64,000 nt of DNA from Insolitispirillum peregrinum (GTDB lineage: Bacteria; Pseudomonadota; Alphaproteobacteria; Rhodospirillales; Rhodospirillaceae): positions 558,001 through 622,000 of the forward strand of contig NZ_FTOA01000002.1 of the NCBI RefSeq assembly GCF_900156605.1, given 5' to 3'. How positions within the stretch are numbered: position 1 is the stretch's first letter; each line of letters starts with the position of its first letter. Both the position numbers and the translations under genes were made by a program. The notes beneath the pieces were generated by a model, which worked only from the letters and a program-made list of their open reading frames with translations, was not told where the DNA came from and made no database searches. This document shows, in pieces, positions 16,939 through 26,674 of the stretch.

Positions 16939-17979
16939 TTATGGGGCGTCCTTTGCGGCGGCCCCCGTGCCGTCCTGCAGGATATAGGTGCCGTCGCTGA
17001 TCCAGCCGCCCCTGTCGCTGTTGTCGCTGATCAGGACCAGGGTCCAGCCATGGCGCCGGTCGAGCACAACGGCGGGATAGTCGCCGCCGACCAGAACCGA
17101 GGTCACCGCACAGCTCGTCTGCCCGCAGCGGCGCAGGTTGGCACCGGTTCCGGTGACGTGCAAGGTGGTGCGGTGCAGGGGCGGCTGGCTTTCCGGCACA
17201 ATCGGGGCGGCAAAGCGCAGGCGGTCGGTTGGCAACAGCAGCCGGGCATCACTGGGAGGCAGGGCGAGGGCATAGCGGCCCTGCACCGGATAGGCATAGC
17301 CACCAGCCGAGATGGCCCAGACCTGCAGAACCGGCTGTGGACAGCGCGGTAAAAAAGCCACCGGCAGACGGGCACGCCATCCGGCAGAGGTCAGATTGGG
17401 ATGGACCGTGCGGGCGATGGCCGGGCTGCTCTCATGGACCGCAGCACTGCCGATCACCTGATCGCACAGACTGATGATCACGTCCCGGAACCGCATGCCC
17501 AGAATCGGGTCCCCGGCCCAGCCAGCGAGCAGAATATCATCCTGATCGCTGAGTGGGCGGCTGGTCAGGGGGCTGGCCCGGCGAGGGGTGCCGGGGGTGA
17601 GGTCGGCGGCAATTTCGGCGCTGAGCACCTCTCCGCCACGATCATCGGTGCCATGCCAGCGGGCCAGCGGATAAATTGCCTGAGGGGTGAACAAGGCGGT
17701 GGTGCTGGCCGTCGGTGCGGGAGAGCGGGGGGCCTCTGGTGCTGTTGCTGCGGGAGGCACTATGGCCTGATCGGACGGCGGTGGTGGCGCGGGAACCGGC
17801 GCTGGTGGCGGTGGGGCCGGCTGTTGTCGCGGGGGAGTTGGAACCGCAGGTAGAACACCGCCAACAGCCGTTGATACTTCTGCTGGCTCGGGGTGTGAGA
17901 CAAGCGTCAGATAACGGGCCAAGCCTCCCAGTCCGGTAAAAACCACCAGCACTGCCGACAGCAACAGGCCCCGTTTCAT
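16939..17979 (-). CDS. Membrane-anchored SH3-like (SH3b) domain protein
   Basis: A 346-residue protein. An N-terminal signal anchor (RGLLLSAVLVVFTGLGGLA) is followed by a Pro/Ala-rich linker of about 65 residues, a central domain I do not recognise, and a C-terminal bacterial SH3-like domain near residues 275-335 (THVTGTGANLR-type start, then GWTLVLISDNSDRGGWIS). Expected site: periplasm, possibly contacting the cell wall. It starts 3 bases after the stop of the DUF2336 gene, so it is the last gene of the diguanylate cyclase-DUF2336-SH3 operon. Confidence 0.7.
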   Translation of the reverse strand: MKRGLLLSAVLVVFTGLGGLARYLTLVSHPEPAEVSTAVGGVLPAVPTPPRQQPAPPPPAPVPAPPPPSDQAIVPPAATAPEAPRSPAPTASTTALFTPQAIYPLARWHGTDDRGGEVLSAEIAADLTPGTPRRASPLTSRPLSDQDDILLAGWAGDPILGMRFRDVIISLCDQVIGSAAVHESSPAIARTVHPNLTSAGWRARLPVAFLPRCPQPVLQVWAISAGGYAYPVQGRYALALPPSDARLLLPTDRLRFAAPIVPESQPPLHRTTLHVTGTGANLRRCGQTSCAVTSVLVGGDYPAVVLDRRHGWTLVLISDNSDRGGWISDGTYILQDGTGAAAKDAP

Positions 17980-17982
17980 CGG

Positions 17983-19353
17983 TTAAGGCCCATGCTCGCG
18001 GGCAACTTTGGAAAACATCTCCAGTTGCCAGTCCATTTCAGATTCGGTGATGCCATAGGCGAGGTCACCATTGGGCATGATCACTTCGCGCGGGGGGATG
18101 CGCCCCAGACGGGACTGGACCTGAATGGACAGACTGGGGTCCAGTCGTCCCTTCCACACCACCGCCGCGATGCCGCGCCCGGACCCGGCGCGCAGGATGA
18201 CCTGCACCAGCGAGGGCGACAGGTGGGCGCGGATGGCCAGCCCGGCGATCACCAGATCGGTGTTGTTGGCCTTGACTGCTTCGCTGAGGCTGCTGGAAGT
18301 CAGGTTGCCGGTCCGTCCCATCTCGCACGCCCGTTCATAGGCTGCCCGCAGACTGGTGCTCCAGCGGTGCGCTTCGTGCTGGTCGAGGGGGGCCGGGGCA
18401 AAGGTGGACGGTACTTCGCCAAGGCTGCTGCGCGGGCGGGGTGTGGTGTTCGGCTCTTCGGCAGACAGGCGCAGGTGCACCACACGTTTGACCTCGGCGA
18501 TGGTGGTTTCGGCCAGATCGCGGCGTTCGCTCAACACTTGCAGCAGACGGTCGGCCACCAGAACGGCCAGACGTTTGGCGGCGGTGGGGTGCAGGTTGGG
18601 GCGGCGGACCATCGGCTCGTGCCAGTCGGGATGGTCGGCGGCGCGGTCGATCAGCAGGTCGAGGGTTTCCTCGCGGATTTGCGCCGAGTCATTGGCCAGC
18701 AGAATGGCGATGGCGATGCTGTCTTCGGTGGCGGCGATGGCATCAACGACGTTCGGGCCGACCCGGCGGCGGCGGGAAATGGCCGACAGGGCGGCGGTCG
18801 AAGGCTTTTCCCCCAGAATGTCGAGCAGGTCTTCATCGCGCAGGACCGGCGAGAATTCCAGCACCGGGGTGGCCACGGCTTCTTCGACGTCGCGGGCCAG
18901 ACGCTGGATGATCTCGGGCGGGGCGTCTGCAACGTCTTTCAACGCCTCGGCGATCACCTGACGGATGCGGGGAAGCTGGTCCCGCACCAGACGTTCCAGC
19001 ACCCGATAGGCGGTCTGGCGGGCGCGGTCGCGTTCATCGGCGGTCAGGCCGGGGGCCAGCCGGACGATGCGCTCGGCCAGATCGGCGCGCACGTCATCAC
19101 TGCTGTCATCGACCAGCACCAGATGGGCCAGCGCCGGAGTCGCCTGATTGTGGACAATGGCGCGCCGGACGCTGTCTTCCGGGTCGTCGGCCAGGAAATA
19201 GAGAATCTCGGGGGGGACATCGGTGCGTTCGGCCAGCGCACGCCGCACCGCCGGGTCGGCGTCCCGGGCGTACCGTTTTGCTTCCTGATAGGACAGGTGC
19301 CCCTCTGGCACGCTTTCCAGAGGACGCCCTGTCGATTCGGGTACCGGCGTCAT
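17983..19353 (-). CDS. DUF2336 (HEAT-like repeat) protein
   Basis: A 456-residue protein of alpha-helical repeats: YARDADPAVRRALAERTDVPPEILYFLADDPEDSVRRAIVHN, later DLAERIVRLAP and DVEEAVATPVLEFSPVLRDEDLLDIL, then a C-terminal region ending SEMDWQLEMFSKVAREH. This is the DUF2336 pattern, frequent in multi-copy in Rhodospirillales and close relatives; it is suspected in signalling but unproven. The ATG at 19353 is chosen because GGAG lies 6 bases upstream and the repeats begin soon after. The longer frame to 19575 overlaps the GGDEF gene and reads as low-complexity Pro-rich sequence. Confidence 0.85.
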   Translation of the reverse strand: MTPVPESTGRPLESVPEGHLSYQEAKRYARDADPAVRRALAERTDVPPEILYFLADDPEDSVRRAIVHNQATPALAHLVLVDDSSDDVRADLAERIVRLAPGLTADERDRARQTAYRVLERLVRDQLPRIRQVIAEALKDVADAPPEIIQRLARDVEEAVATPVLEFSPVLRDEDLLDILGEKPSTAALSAISRRRRVGPNVVDAIAATEDSIAIAILLANDSAQIREETLDLLIDRAADHPDWHEPMVRRPNLHPTAAKRLAVLVADRLLQVLSERRDLAETTIAEVKRVVHLRLSAEEPNTTPRPRSSLGEVPSTFAPAPLDQHEAHRWSTSLRAAYERACEMGRTGNLTSSSLSEAVKANNTDLVIAGLAIRAHLSPSLVQVILRAGSGRGIAAVVWKGRLDPSLSIQVQSRLGRIPPREVIMPNGDLAYGITESEMDWQLEMFSKVAREHGP

Positions 19354-19399
19354 CGTGTTCTCCGGCCTGCGCTCGGGGATGGGAAACGGGTGAACGGGG

Positions 19400-21235
19400 T
19401 CATGGGGTTTGCGGGGCGTCCAAAAGGGGCGGGGCGTCAGTGGTGGCGGCAGGCTCCTGTGGAGAACGGGGGGCAGGAAGGGTAAAATAAGGGTCGTCAG
19501 AAAGGGAGGCCAGAGCCTTTTCCGGCGGGTGAATTTCGCCATCAGCCCCGATGGTGCCAAAGGACGCGACGGCAAACCCGGCTTTCCCTTTACGCTTTAC
19601 CGTGTACATGGCGTGATCGGCACGGGCAATCAAGTCATCCAGCCCTTCGGGGTGCACAGGGTCATAAACGGCAACGCCAATCGAAAAGCTGACGGGGAAC
19701 TCGGGGCTGGCCGACAGCGGGGCGAGGGACTTTTCGGCCAGGTCGAGCAAGGCCCGGGCCTTGTTTTCCGCAACCTGAATGGTTCCGCATTCCAGCCAGA
19801 TGGCGAACTCGTCGCCGCCCAGACGGGCCACCAGATCGGTGGGGCGGGTGTGGGATACCAGCAGGTCGCGCACGGCGCACAGCACCTTGTCGCCATCGGC
19901 ATGGCCGCGGACATCGTTGACCTTTTTGAAGTTGTCGAGGTCAACGTACATCAGGACCGCAGAGTCCTGTGAAAAGCCGAGACGGGTAAAGCGGCGGCCG
20001 ACTTCTTCGAAAAAGGCCCGGCGGTTGAACAGGCCGGTCAGGCCATCGGTGCGCGAAATCCGTACAATGTAATCATGGGCGGCGATCTGTTCGTTGGCGA
20101 TGCCGATCTGGTCGGCAATGTCGCTGATCAGCAGCCGGTCATCCCGTCCCCACGGTCCGCGCCCGGGGGCCCGCCACAGGATGACCGCGCCGTTCATCTG
20201 GTGGCGGTAGCGGCAGGGAGCGGCCAGCACTTCCCGGCCGCGGATTTCTTCCTCGACCAGCGGTTCCCCGGCCAGCAGGCGGTCCATGATCAGGGATGCG
20301 GCATCGGTGGTGACGGTGCCTGTCTGCGCCGCCGGGATCATCAGGTCGTCTTCGACCGGGGTTTCGGACTCGTGGCTGTGTTCCCGCCGGTAAATCTGGC
20401 AGCTTTCCGCCCCCATGCCACGGGCCAGCGTTTCAGCGGCCACGCGCAGCATGTCCTGTGGGTCAACCTCGTCGCGGAAGGTGCGAACCACGTGATTGAG
20501 GATGCGCTCGCGGTTGCGGGCGCGCAGTAATTCATTGTCGCGGTCCCGTTCGCCAGTGATGTCCCGGCACACGCCACGGGCCCCACACCAGCGCCCCAGC
20601 CGGTCATAGACCGGTTTGGCCGACACGATCACGCAGGCCGAGGTGCCGTTGGTGTGGCGCAGCCACAACTCTTGTGCTTCGATCGGTTCGTGGGTGGAAA
20701 AGGGCAGGGGCATGCCGGGGTCGCGTTCCATCACCAGATCGGCTGGGTCCCGCCCGACCAGCGCAGAGGCGTGGTGCCCCAGCGCGCCGCGCGGGCTGAC
20801 GAAGATCAGGCTGCCATCCGGGCCGGTTTCCCAGGCAAAATCGGACGAGATTTCAACGAAATCCTTGTAGCGCTGCCGCGACTCGAGCAAGGCGGCCCGC
20901 AAGTTGTTGTGCAGGGTGACTTCGTGAGCCAGAACGGCGGCACCGCCTTCGGCCAGCGGCAGGACGGTCAGGTCGTAGGAATGAACGCCGTCGTCGGCAC
21001 TGGCCTGCAGCGATCCAAGGCGCGGTTGCCCGCTGCTGAGGGCCGGGCCGAGCAGGTCGTCCAGAGCCGGAAACGGCGCATTCCGGGCCGCCTGAACCAG
21101 CGCCGATCCGGCAGGCTTGCCAAAACCGAGCGTGCCATGCGCATCAAACAGCAGCAGCGTCCCGGGGAAAGCTTCCAAAGCTCCGAGCAGGACGGTGGCT
21201 GGTAGGGGCTGGCTCTGTTCGCTCCGGGCGGACAA
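19400..21235 (-). CDS. PAS-GAF-GGDEF diguanylate cyclase
   Basis: A 611-residue sensor enzyme that should make cyclic di-GMP from two GTP. Domains in order: a degenerate N-terminal PAS-like region (1-115), PAS at about 120-235, GAF-like at about 240-385, and GGDEF at about 390-555 with RTDGLTGLFNRRAF, MYVDLDNFKKVND and RLGGDEFAIW (GGDEF 473-477). The inhibitory I-site RPTD at 464-467 lies exactly five residues upstream, so product feedback inhibition is expected. No EAL domain and no obvious TM segment, so the protein is cytosolic. First gene of the operon with the DUF2336 and SH3-like genes. Confidence 0.93.
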   Translation of the reverse strand: MSARSEQSQPLPATVLLGALEAFPGTLLLFDAHGTLGFGKPAGSALVQAARNAPFPALDDLLGPALSSGQPRLGSLQASADDGVHSYDLTVLPLAEGGAAVLAHEVTLHNNLRAALLESRQRYKDFVEISSDFAWETGPDGSLIFVSPRGALGHHASALVGRDPADLVMERDPGMPLPFSTHEPIEAQELWLRHTNGTSACVIVSAKPVYDRLGRWCGARGVCRDITGERDRDNELLRARNRERILNHVVRTFRDEVDPQDMLRVAAETLARGMGAESCQIYRREHSHESETPVEDDLMIPAAQTGTVTTDAASLIMDRLLAGEPLVEEEIRGREVLAAPCRYRHQMNGAVILWRAPGRGPWGRDDRLLISDIADQIGIANEQIAAHDYIVRISRTDGLTGLFNRRAFFEEVGRRFTRLGFSQDSAVLMYVDLDNFKKVNDVRGHADGDKVLCAVRDLLVSHTRPTDLVARLGGDEFAIWLECGTIQVAENKARALLDLAEKSLAPLSASPEFPVSFSIGVAVYDPVHPEGLDDLIARADHAMYTVKRKGKAGFAVASFGTIGADGEIHPPEKALASLSDDPYFTLPAPRSPQEPAATTDAPPLLDAPQTP

Positions 21236-21526
21236 GGACCGTTTTCTCCGCTATGGGTGAGGAATGGCGATGGCTTCTAAACTAACACTTTAGCAGTGAT
21301 GCACTTCAACTCATATCACATTGCGCGCATCCTGCAATGAGCCGACGGAATGGCCCCTATGCCTTTTTATACCTATCGGTGGCGTGATGCCATGAATTCC
21401 AAGGGTATTTGTAGCCGTTCCGTGATGTCGATTGCACAGAATGCACACTGCTTCGTTGACTGGGGGGCAGGGGGCGGTATCCTCTGCCCTTTCCTTTTGT
21501 CTCTGGCCCAAGGAGCCTTTTTTCCG

Positions 21527-22369
21527 ATGACCACCGAACAGCTCAAGGCTGCAATCGAAGCCGCCTGGGATGCCCGCGACAGCCTGACCCCGCAAACCAC
21601 TGGTCCGCACCGGGATGCCGTCGAGGCCGCTCTGGCGGAACTGGATGCCGGGCGTCTGCGTGTGGCCGACAAATCGACCGGCGAATGGGTGGTCAATCAG
21701 TGGCTGAAAAAGGCTGTGCTGCTGAGCTTCCGCCTGAACGCCATGACCACCATCAGCGGTGGCCCCGGTGGTTCCAGCTGGTGGGACAAGGTGCCGAGCA
21801 AGTTCGACGGCTGGAGCGACGCCGAGTTCACCGCCGCCGGTTTCCGTGCCGTTCCGAATTGCGTGGTGCGCCGGTCGGCCTACATCGCGCCGGGCGTGGT
21901 GCTGATGCCGTCGTTCGTCAATCTGGGGGCTTTTGTTGACAGCGGCACCATGGTTGACACCTGGGCCACCGTCGGTTCGTGCGCCCAGATCGGCAAGAAC
22001 GTCCACATCTCTGGCGGTGCCGGGATCGGTGGCGTGCTCGAGCCGCTGCAGGCCGGTCCGGTGATCATCGAAGACAATTGCTTCATCGGTGCCCGCGCCG
22101 AAGTCGCCGAAGGCGTGGTGGTCGAAACCGGCGCCGTGCTGTCGATGGGTGTCTACCTCGGGGCCTCGACCAAGATCATCGACCGCGCCACCGGCGAAGT
22201 GTTCGTTGGCCGCGTGCCGGCGTACTCGGTGGTGGTGCCGGGCTCGCTGCCGGGCAAGCCGCTGCCGGACGGGACTCCGGGGCCCAGCCTGTACTGTGCG
22301 GTGATCGTCAAGCGCGTCGATGAAAAGACCCGCTCGAAGGTGTCGATCAACGAACTGCTGCGCGATTAA
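21527..22369 (+). CDS. dapD: Tetrahydrodipicolinate N-succinyltransferase
   Basis: A 280-residue enzyme of the succinylase branch of DAP/lysine synthesis: succinyl-CoA plus tetrahydrodipicolinate gives N-succinyl-2-amino-6-ketopimelate. It has an N-terminal helical domain and a left-handed beta-helix of hexapeptide repeats from residue ~105 ([49 protein letters not shown]). The ATG at 21527 is preceded by AAGGAG at a 10-base spacing; the longer frame to 21350 has no family match. Followed by a terminator and dapE. Confidence 0.96.
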   Translation: MTTEQLKAAIEAAWDARDSLTPQTTGPHRDAVEAALAELDAGRLRVADKSTGEWVVNQWLKKAVLLSFRLNAMTTISGGPGGSSWWDKVPSKFDGWSDAEFTAAGFRAVPNCVVRRSAYIAPGVVLMPSFVNLGAFVDSGTMVDTWATVGSCAQIGKNVHISGGAGIGGVLEPLQAGPVIIEDNCFIGARAEVAEGVVVETGAVLSMGVYLGASTKIIDRATGEVFVGRVPAYSVVVPGSLPGKPLPDGTPGPSLYCAVIVKRVDEKTRSKVSINELLRD

Positions 22370-22381
22370 TCTGCTGTGTGG

Positions 22382-22446
22382 CCCGCCGTTCCTTTCTGCC
22401 GTGCCGGATGGTTTCCGGGCGGGGGAAGGGCGGCGGGTTTTTCTTT
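22382..22446 (+). terminator. Rho-independent terminator between dapD and dapE
   Basis: Stem CCCGCCG (22382-22388) / CGGCGGG (22431-22437) with an inner structured loop, followed by TTTTTTCTTTT. It lies 12 bases after the dapD stop, so dapE is probably read through in part or has its own promoter. Confidence 0.75.
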
Positions 22447-22454
22447 TGCCGTGA

Positions 22455-23645
22455 ATGATGAGGCCGATGGTGTTGCCCGCTGACCTGTCCCTGACCGATC
22501 CCCTGTTGCTGGCCCAAGCCCTGATCCGCTGCCCGTCGGTGACCCCCGATGATGCCGGGGCGATTGCGGTGCTGGAAACCGCCCTGACCCGGTTGGGCTT
22601 TCGCTGCCACCGCCTGACCTTCAGCGCTGACGGCACACCGGATATCGTCAATCTCTACGCCCGCCGGGGCGAGCAGGGGCGCAATCTGTGCTTTGCCGGT
22701 CATACCGACGTGGTGCCGCCGGGCAATGGCTGGAGCCGCGACCCCTTTGCCGCCGAGGTGGTGGACGGTGTGCTGTACGGGCGCGGAGCCAATGACATGA
22801 AGGCCGCCATTGCCGCCTTTGTGGCCGCCTGTGCCCGTCGTCTGCAGGCCCATGATGGCAGCCTGCCGGGGTCGTTGTCGTTGCTGATTACCGGCGACGA
22901 GGAGGGCCCGGCGATCAACGGCACCGTCAAGGTGCTGGGCTGGCTGGCCGAACAGAACGAAACGCTCGATGCCTGCGTGGTCGGGGAGCCAACCAATCCG
23001 CGCACGCTGGGCGAAATGGTCAAGATCGGTCGGCGGGGCAGTCTGAACGGATGCCTGACCGTCTGGGGCAGTCAGGGCCATGTCGCCTATCCCCATCTGG
23101 CCGACAACCCGATCCCGCGTCTGGTGGCGTTGGTGCAGGCGCTGATCGGTACGCCGATTGATCAGGGCAGCAGCCATTTTCAGGCATCGAATCTGGAAAT
23201 CACCTCGATTGACGTTGGCAACATGGCTACCAACGTGATTCCTGCCAAAGCCGAAGCCCGGTTCAACGTCCGCTTTAACGACCTGTGGAGCGGAGAAACG
23301 CTGGAGGCCCATCTGCGCCAGCGGTTGCAGGCCGTCTGTGACGATCCGGCGCTGTGGGATTTGGCGATCAGCGTTTCCGGCGAGTCGTTCCTGACCCAGC
23401 CGGGGCCGTTTACCGGGGTGGTTGAACAGGCGATCCGCTCGGTGACCGGGCTGTCGCCGGACCTGTCGACCACCGGCGGCACTTCGGATGCCCGCTTCAT
23501 CAAGAACGCCTGTCCGGTGCTGGAATTCGGGCTGGTCGGGCAGACCATGCACAAAGCCAACGAGAACTGTAGCGTGGCCGATCTTGAAGCCCTGACCTCA
23601 ATTTATGAACGGGTCATTGATGGGTATTTCGCCTGTAAGGCGTAA
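22455..23645 (+). CDS. dapE: Succinyl-diaminopimelate desuccinylase
   Basis: A 396-residue M20-family dizinc hydrolase that frees L,L-DAP from its succinyl group. Metal-site motifs: [39 protein letters not shown] (catalytic EE), VVGEPTN, and the C-terminal [10 protein letters not shown] and [11 protein letters not shown]. The dimerisation domain sits between. Two adjacent ATGs (22455, 22458) are possible starts. It follows dapD by 85 bp. Confidence 0.96.
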   Translation: MMRPMVLPADLSLTDPLLLAQALIRCPSVTPDDAGAIAVLETALTRLGFRCHRLTFSADGTPDIVNLYARRGEQGRNLCFAGHTDVVPPGNGWSRDPFAAEVVDGVLYGRGANDMKAAIAAFVAACARRLQAHDGSLPGSLSLLITGDEEGPAINGTVKVLGWLAEQNETLDACVVGEPTNPRTLGEMVKIGRRGSLNGCLTVWGSQGHVAYPHLADNPIPRLVALVQALIGTPIDQGSSHFQASNLEITSIDVGNMATNVIPAKAEARFNVRFNDLWSGETLEAHLRQRLQAVCDDPALWDLAISVSGESFLTQPGPFTGVVEQAIRSVTGLSPDLSTTGGTSDARFIKNACPVLEFGLVGQTMHKANENCSVADLEALTSIYERVIDGYFACKA

Positions 23646-23790
23646 TCTCCCGCCGGGTATTATGGCGAATGGTTGGGGGGAATACCCCTAAGAGGTGATT
23701 ATTCCGTCGACCGTTTGATGTATGCTGGCCTGACCCGCTGTGCGTACGGCACCCGTCCTTGTCTGCCGACCCGTGGGGCAGGAGGTCGGT

Positions 23791-25236
23791 ATGCCGTACT
23801 CTGTCATTGCTGCGGATACGCATGTCGTTGCCGGGCCGGCAGATTTTCAGGCGTTTGCCCTGCTGGCGTCTCCGGTATGGGTGATCCAGTGCCAGACTGG
23901 GCAAATCCTTTACGCCAATGCTGCGGCGCGCCGTCTGTGGGGCGGGGATGATGACGCGTCTTTGTGCGCGATCCCCGAAGCTCTGGGCCACGACCTGCAA
24001 CGGAGCGTGTTTCCGGCCTGCGGCCAGAGTCTGCAAGACAGCCTGACACTGGTGACACGCGGGCCCGTGGTTGGCCTGCAGGTGGTTGATTGCCGCATTA
24101 CCGGCCTGCGGATGATGCCGGGGGAACAGCCGCTGGCATTGATCGAAGGAACCCTGCGGGTGGTACCCGACAGCGGGTTGTCCTGGCAGGCACAGGATGC
24201 GCTGGCCCATACCTCGCTGATGGTGACGCTGTTTGGCGATGACGGGCAGGTTCTGTATCAGAACCCCGCCTCGCGCATTGCCTTTGGCGACGAGCAGCAG
24301 GGGTTGGCGGCCTTCCGCAACCGCTTTCCCGACAGTGGTCAGGCGGTCGAGGCCTGGACCAGCATTCGCATGGGGCGGGTGTTCCGGGCTGAAATCCGGG
24401 TGCGAACGTCCCGCGGAGCCCGCTGGCATGCGCTGGAAGCGCGTCTGGCCGATGGTCCGCCGGACAGCGGGCAGAGTGTGGTGCTGGTGACGGAACAGGA
24501 CATCACCGAACACGTCCAGAATCAGGCATCCTTGCAGGAAACCGTTGAACGGCTGGCGCGGTCGAATACCGAGCTGGAGCAGTTCGCCTGGATCACCTCG
24601 CACGATCTGCGCGAACCGTTGCGCACGGTGGTCAGTTACATCACCCTGCTGCAACGCCATCTTGGGGACTCGCTGGACCAGACTGGCCGCGACTTCATGG
24701 ATTTTGCCGTGTCCGGTGCCAAGCGGATGGATGCCCTGACCCGCGACCTGCTGCAATATGCCAGCATCGGACGGTCGCCCAATCCGCGCCAGCCGGTCAA
24801 TCTGGCGGCGTTGATGGCAACACTGATCGCCCAGCGCAAGGACGATCTGGCGGCCTGTGGCGGGCAGGTGATCTGCGAGTCCTTGCCGACCGTGCCGGGG
24901 GATTTGCAGGAACTGACCCTGCTGTTTACCAACCTGCTGGATAATGCCATCACCTACCGCAAGCCGGATCAGCCGCTCCGGGTATCGGTGGTGGCCGAAC
25001 GGGAATCTCATGCGTGGATGGTGGCGGTGATCGACAATGGTCAGGGGATCGACCCGCGCTATTTCGACCGGATTTTCCAGATTTTCCAGCGCCTGCACAC
25101 CAATGATGTGGCCCCGGGAACCGGGGTCGGGCTGGCATTGTGTCGCAAGATCGTGGAACGCCACGGTGGCCGCATCTGGCTGGAAAGCGGATGCGGCCGT
25201 GGGGCGGCGTTCTTTTTGACCCTGCCCGCCGGGTAA
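23791..25236 (+). CDS. Soluble PAS-PAS histidine kinase
   Basis: A 481-residue sensor kinase without TM segments. PAS-like regions lie at about 20-125 and 135-245. A HisKA helix carries the phospho-acceptor H271 in WITSHDLREPLRTVVSY. The HATPase domain has the N box FTNLLDNAITY (N381/N385), G1 DNGQGIDPRYFDRIFQIFQRL and G2 GTGVGLALCRKIVERHGG. The HisKA/HATPase type resembles kinases of the bacteriophytochrome-like group. GGAGGT lies 5 bases before the ATG at 23791, which decides the start. No response regulator is adjacent, so it is an orphan kinase of unknown signal. Confidence 0.9.
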   Translation: MPYSVIAADTHVVAGPADFQAFALLASPVWVIQCQTGQILYANAAARRLWGGDDDASLCAIPEALGHDLQRSVFPACGQSLQDSLTLVTRGPVVGLQVVDCRITGLRMMPGEQPLALIEGTLRVVPDSGLSWQAQDALAHTSLMVTLFGDDGQVLYQNPASRIAFGDEQQGLAAFRNRFPDSGQAVEAWTSIRMGRVFRAEIRVRTSRGARWHALEARLADGPPDSGQSVVLVTEQDITEHVQNQASLQETVERLARSNTELEQFAWITSHDLREPLRTVVSYITLLQRHLGDSLDQTGRDFMDFAVSGAKRMDALTRDLLQYASIGRSPNPRQPVNLAALMATLIAQRKDDLAACGGQVICESLPTVPGDLQELTLLFTNLLDNAITYRKPDQPLRVSVVAERESHAWMVAVIDNGQGIDPRYFDRIFQIFQRLHTNDVAPGTGVGLALCRKIVERHGGRIWLESGCGRGAAFFLTLPAG

Positions 25237-25260
25237 GGTCAAAGGAAACGGTCGGGATCT

Positions 25261-25340
25261 AGAGCATTGTGCGAAAAGTGGGAACCGGTTTTCGCAAAAA
25301 CAATGCGACAAAACAAACGAGCATTGTGCGAAAAGTTGGA
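25261..25340. repeat. Repeat A, one full and one truncated copy
   Basis: A full A unit at 25261-25309 and a second at 25320-25340 that breaks off after GCGAAAAGTTGG, where the C element starts to match. The truncation is consistent with later insertion or deletion at this point. Confidence 0.85.
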
Positions 25341-25359
25341 AGAGCCAAAACAAAAAGAT

Positions 25360-25525
25360 CATGGAGCGCTGCTCCAAACCTCGCTGGGGCCTTGAGGCCC
25401 CAGACCCCATTGATTTGATATTAAAAGAAAAATGGGGGTTCGGGGCCTCAGGCCCCGAGCAGATTCCCGCACTTGTTTCCCAACTGTCGTGTACTGTGGC
25501 GTCGGATTTAACGCACGCTGGTCTA
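25360..25525. repeat. Hairpin core C with right terminal repeat
   Basis: The best-preserved C core, 25361-25462: GGAGCGCTGCTCC, TGGGGCCTTGAGGCCCCA, the A-rich spacer, then CGGGGCCTCAGGCCCCG. It is followed at 25483-25525 by ACTGTCGTGTACTGTGGCGT and then ACGCACGCTGGTCTA. The latter is the reverse complement of the B terminal repeat (TAGACCAGCGTGC and on). The last three bases (CTA) give the TAG stop of tgt on the minus strand. Confidence 0.88.
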
Positions 25526-26674
25526 TTTCCCCAGACCGTAGACCGGGACTTCCTCCAGATCGCCGAGGGCCTGACCGGCTTCGAAATCGGCGACAAACTG
25601 CTGGGTGGTGCCGTTGGCGATGGCATCGCGCAGACCGGCGGTCAGGTCCTGATAGTACTGGATGTTGTGCCAGGTCAGCAGCATCGGGCCGAGCATCTCT
25701 TCGGCGCGCACCAGATGGTGCAGATAGGCGCGGCTGTAGTTGCGGCAGGCCGGGCAGGTGCAGTGTTCGTCCAGCGGGCGCGGGTCGTCCATGTGGCGGG
25801 CATTGCGCAGGTTGACGGTACCCCGGCGGGTAAAGGCCTGCGCCGTGCGGCCCGAGCGGGTCGGCATCACGCAGTCGAACATGTCGATGCCGCGCAGGAC
25901 GGCTCCGACGATATCCGACGGCTTGCCCACCCCCATCAGATAGCGCGGCTTGTGGACCGGCATCAGCGGGGTGGTGGTGTCGAGGGTCTTGAACATCAGC
26001 TCCTGCCCTTCGCCGACCGCCAGCCCGCCAACGGCATAGCCTTCAAAGTCGAGTTTGGTCAGGGCCTCGATGCTTTCGGCGCGCAGGTCGGGGAACACGC
26101 TGCCCTGCACGATACCGAACTGACCATAGCCCGGACGGGCGACAAAGGCCTCACGCGACCGCACCGCCCAGCGCATCGACAGCCGCATCGACTCGGCGGC
26201 ACCCTTGCGGTCGACCGGGAACGGCGTGCATTCGTCAAAGGCCATGGTGATGGTGGCATCCAGCTTGCGCTGAATTTCGGTCGAGCTTTCCGGGGTCAGG
26301 GTGTGGCGGCTGCCGTCAATGTGGCTTTGAAAGGTCACGCCGTCTTCGGTCAGCTTGCGCAGCTTGGCCAGCGACATCACCTGAAAGCCGCCGGAGTCGG
26401 TCAGGATCGGGCCGGGCCAGTTCATGAACCGGTGCAGGCCGCCCAGCCGCTCGATGCGGTCGGCACCGGGGCGCAGCATCAGGTGATAGGTGTTGCCCAA
26501 CACGATTTTCGCCCCGGTGGCGGCGACGCTTTCCGGGTGCATCCCCTTGACGGTGGCCGCCGTTCCGACCGGCATGAACACCGGGGTCTGAATCTCGCCG
26601 TGGGCGGTGGTGATCCTGCCCAGACGGGCGCCGCCATCGGTCTTTTCCAGGGTAAACGAGAACGATGCGCTCAT
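25523..26674 (-). CDS. tgt: Queuine tRNA-ribosyltransferase
   Basis: A 383-residue enzyme that exchanges G34 for preQ1 in GUN-anticodon tRNAs. Motifs: [29 protein letters not shown] (catalytic Asp), [21 protein letters not shown], the second Asp in [20 protein letters not shown], and the zinc site with [18 protein letters not shown]. The ATG at 26674 overlaps the queA stop (ATGA) with GGAGG ten bases upstream. The stop codon lies in an intergenic repeat. Operon: queA-tgt. Confidence 0.97.
   Translation of the reverse strand: MSASFSFTLEKTDGGARLGRITTAHGEIQTPVFMPVGTAATVKGMHPESVAATGAKIVLGNTYHLMLRPGADRIERLGGLHRFMNWPGPILTDSGGFQVMSLAKLRKLTEDGVTFQSHIDGSRHTLTPESSTEIQRKLDATITMAFDECTPFPVDRKGAAESMRLSMRWAVRSREAFVARPGYGQFGIVQGSVFPDLRAESIEALTKLDFEGYAVGGLAVGEGQELMFKTLDTTTPLMPVHKPRYLMGVGKPSDIVGAVLRGIDMFDCVMPTRSGRTAQAFTRRGTVNLRNARHMDDPRPLDEHCTCPACRNYSRAYLHHLVRAEEMLGPMLLTWHNIQYYQDLTAGLRDAIANGTTQQFVADFEAGQALGDLEEVPVYGLGK

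Noticed and set aside
19354-19575. N-terminal extension of the DUF2336 protein
   Set aside because: It overlaps the end of the GGDEF gene and reads as Pro/Arg-rich low-complexity sequence, while GGAG lies directly before the ATG at 19353.
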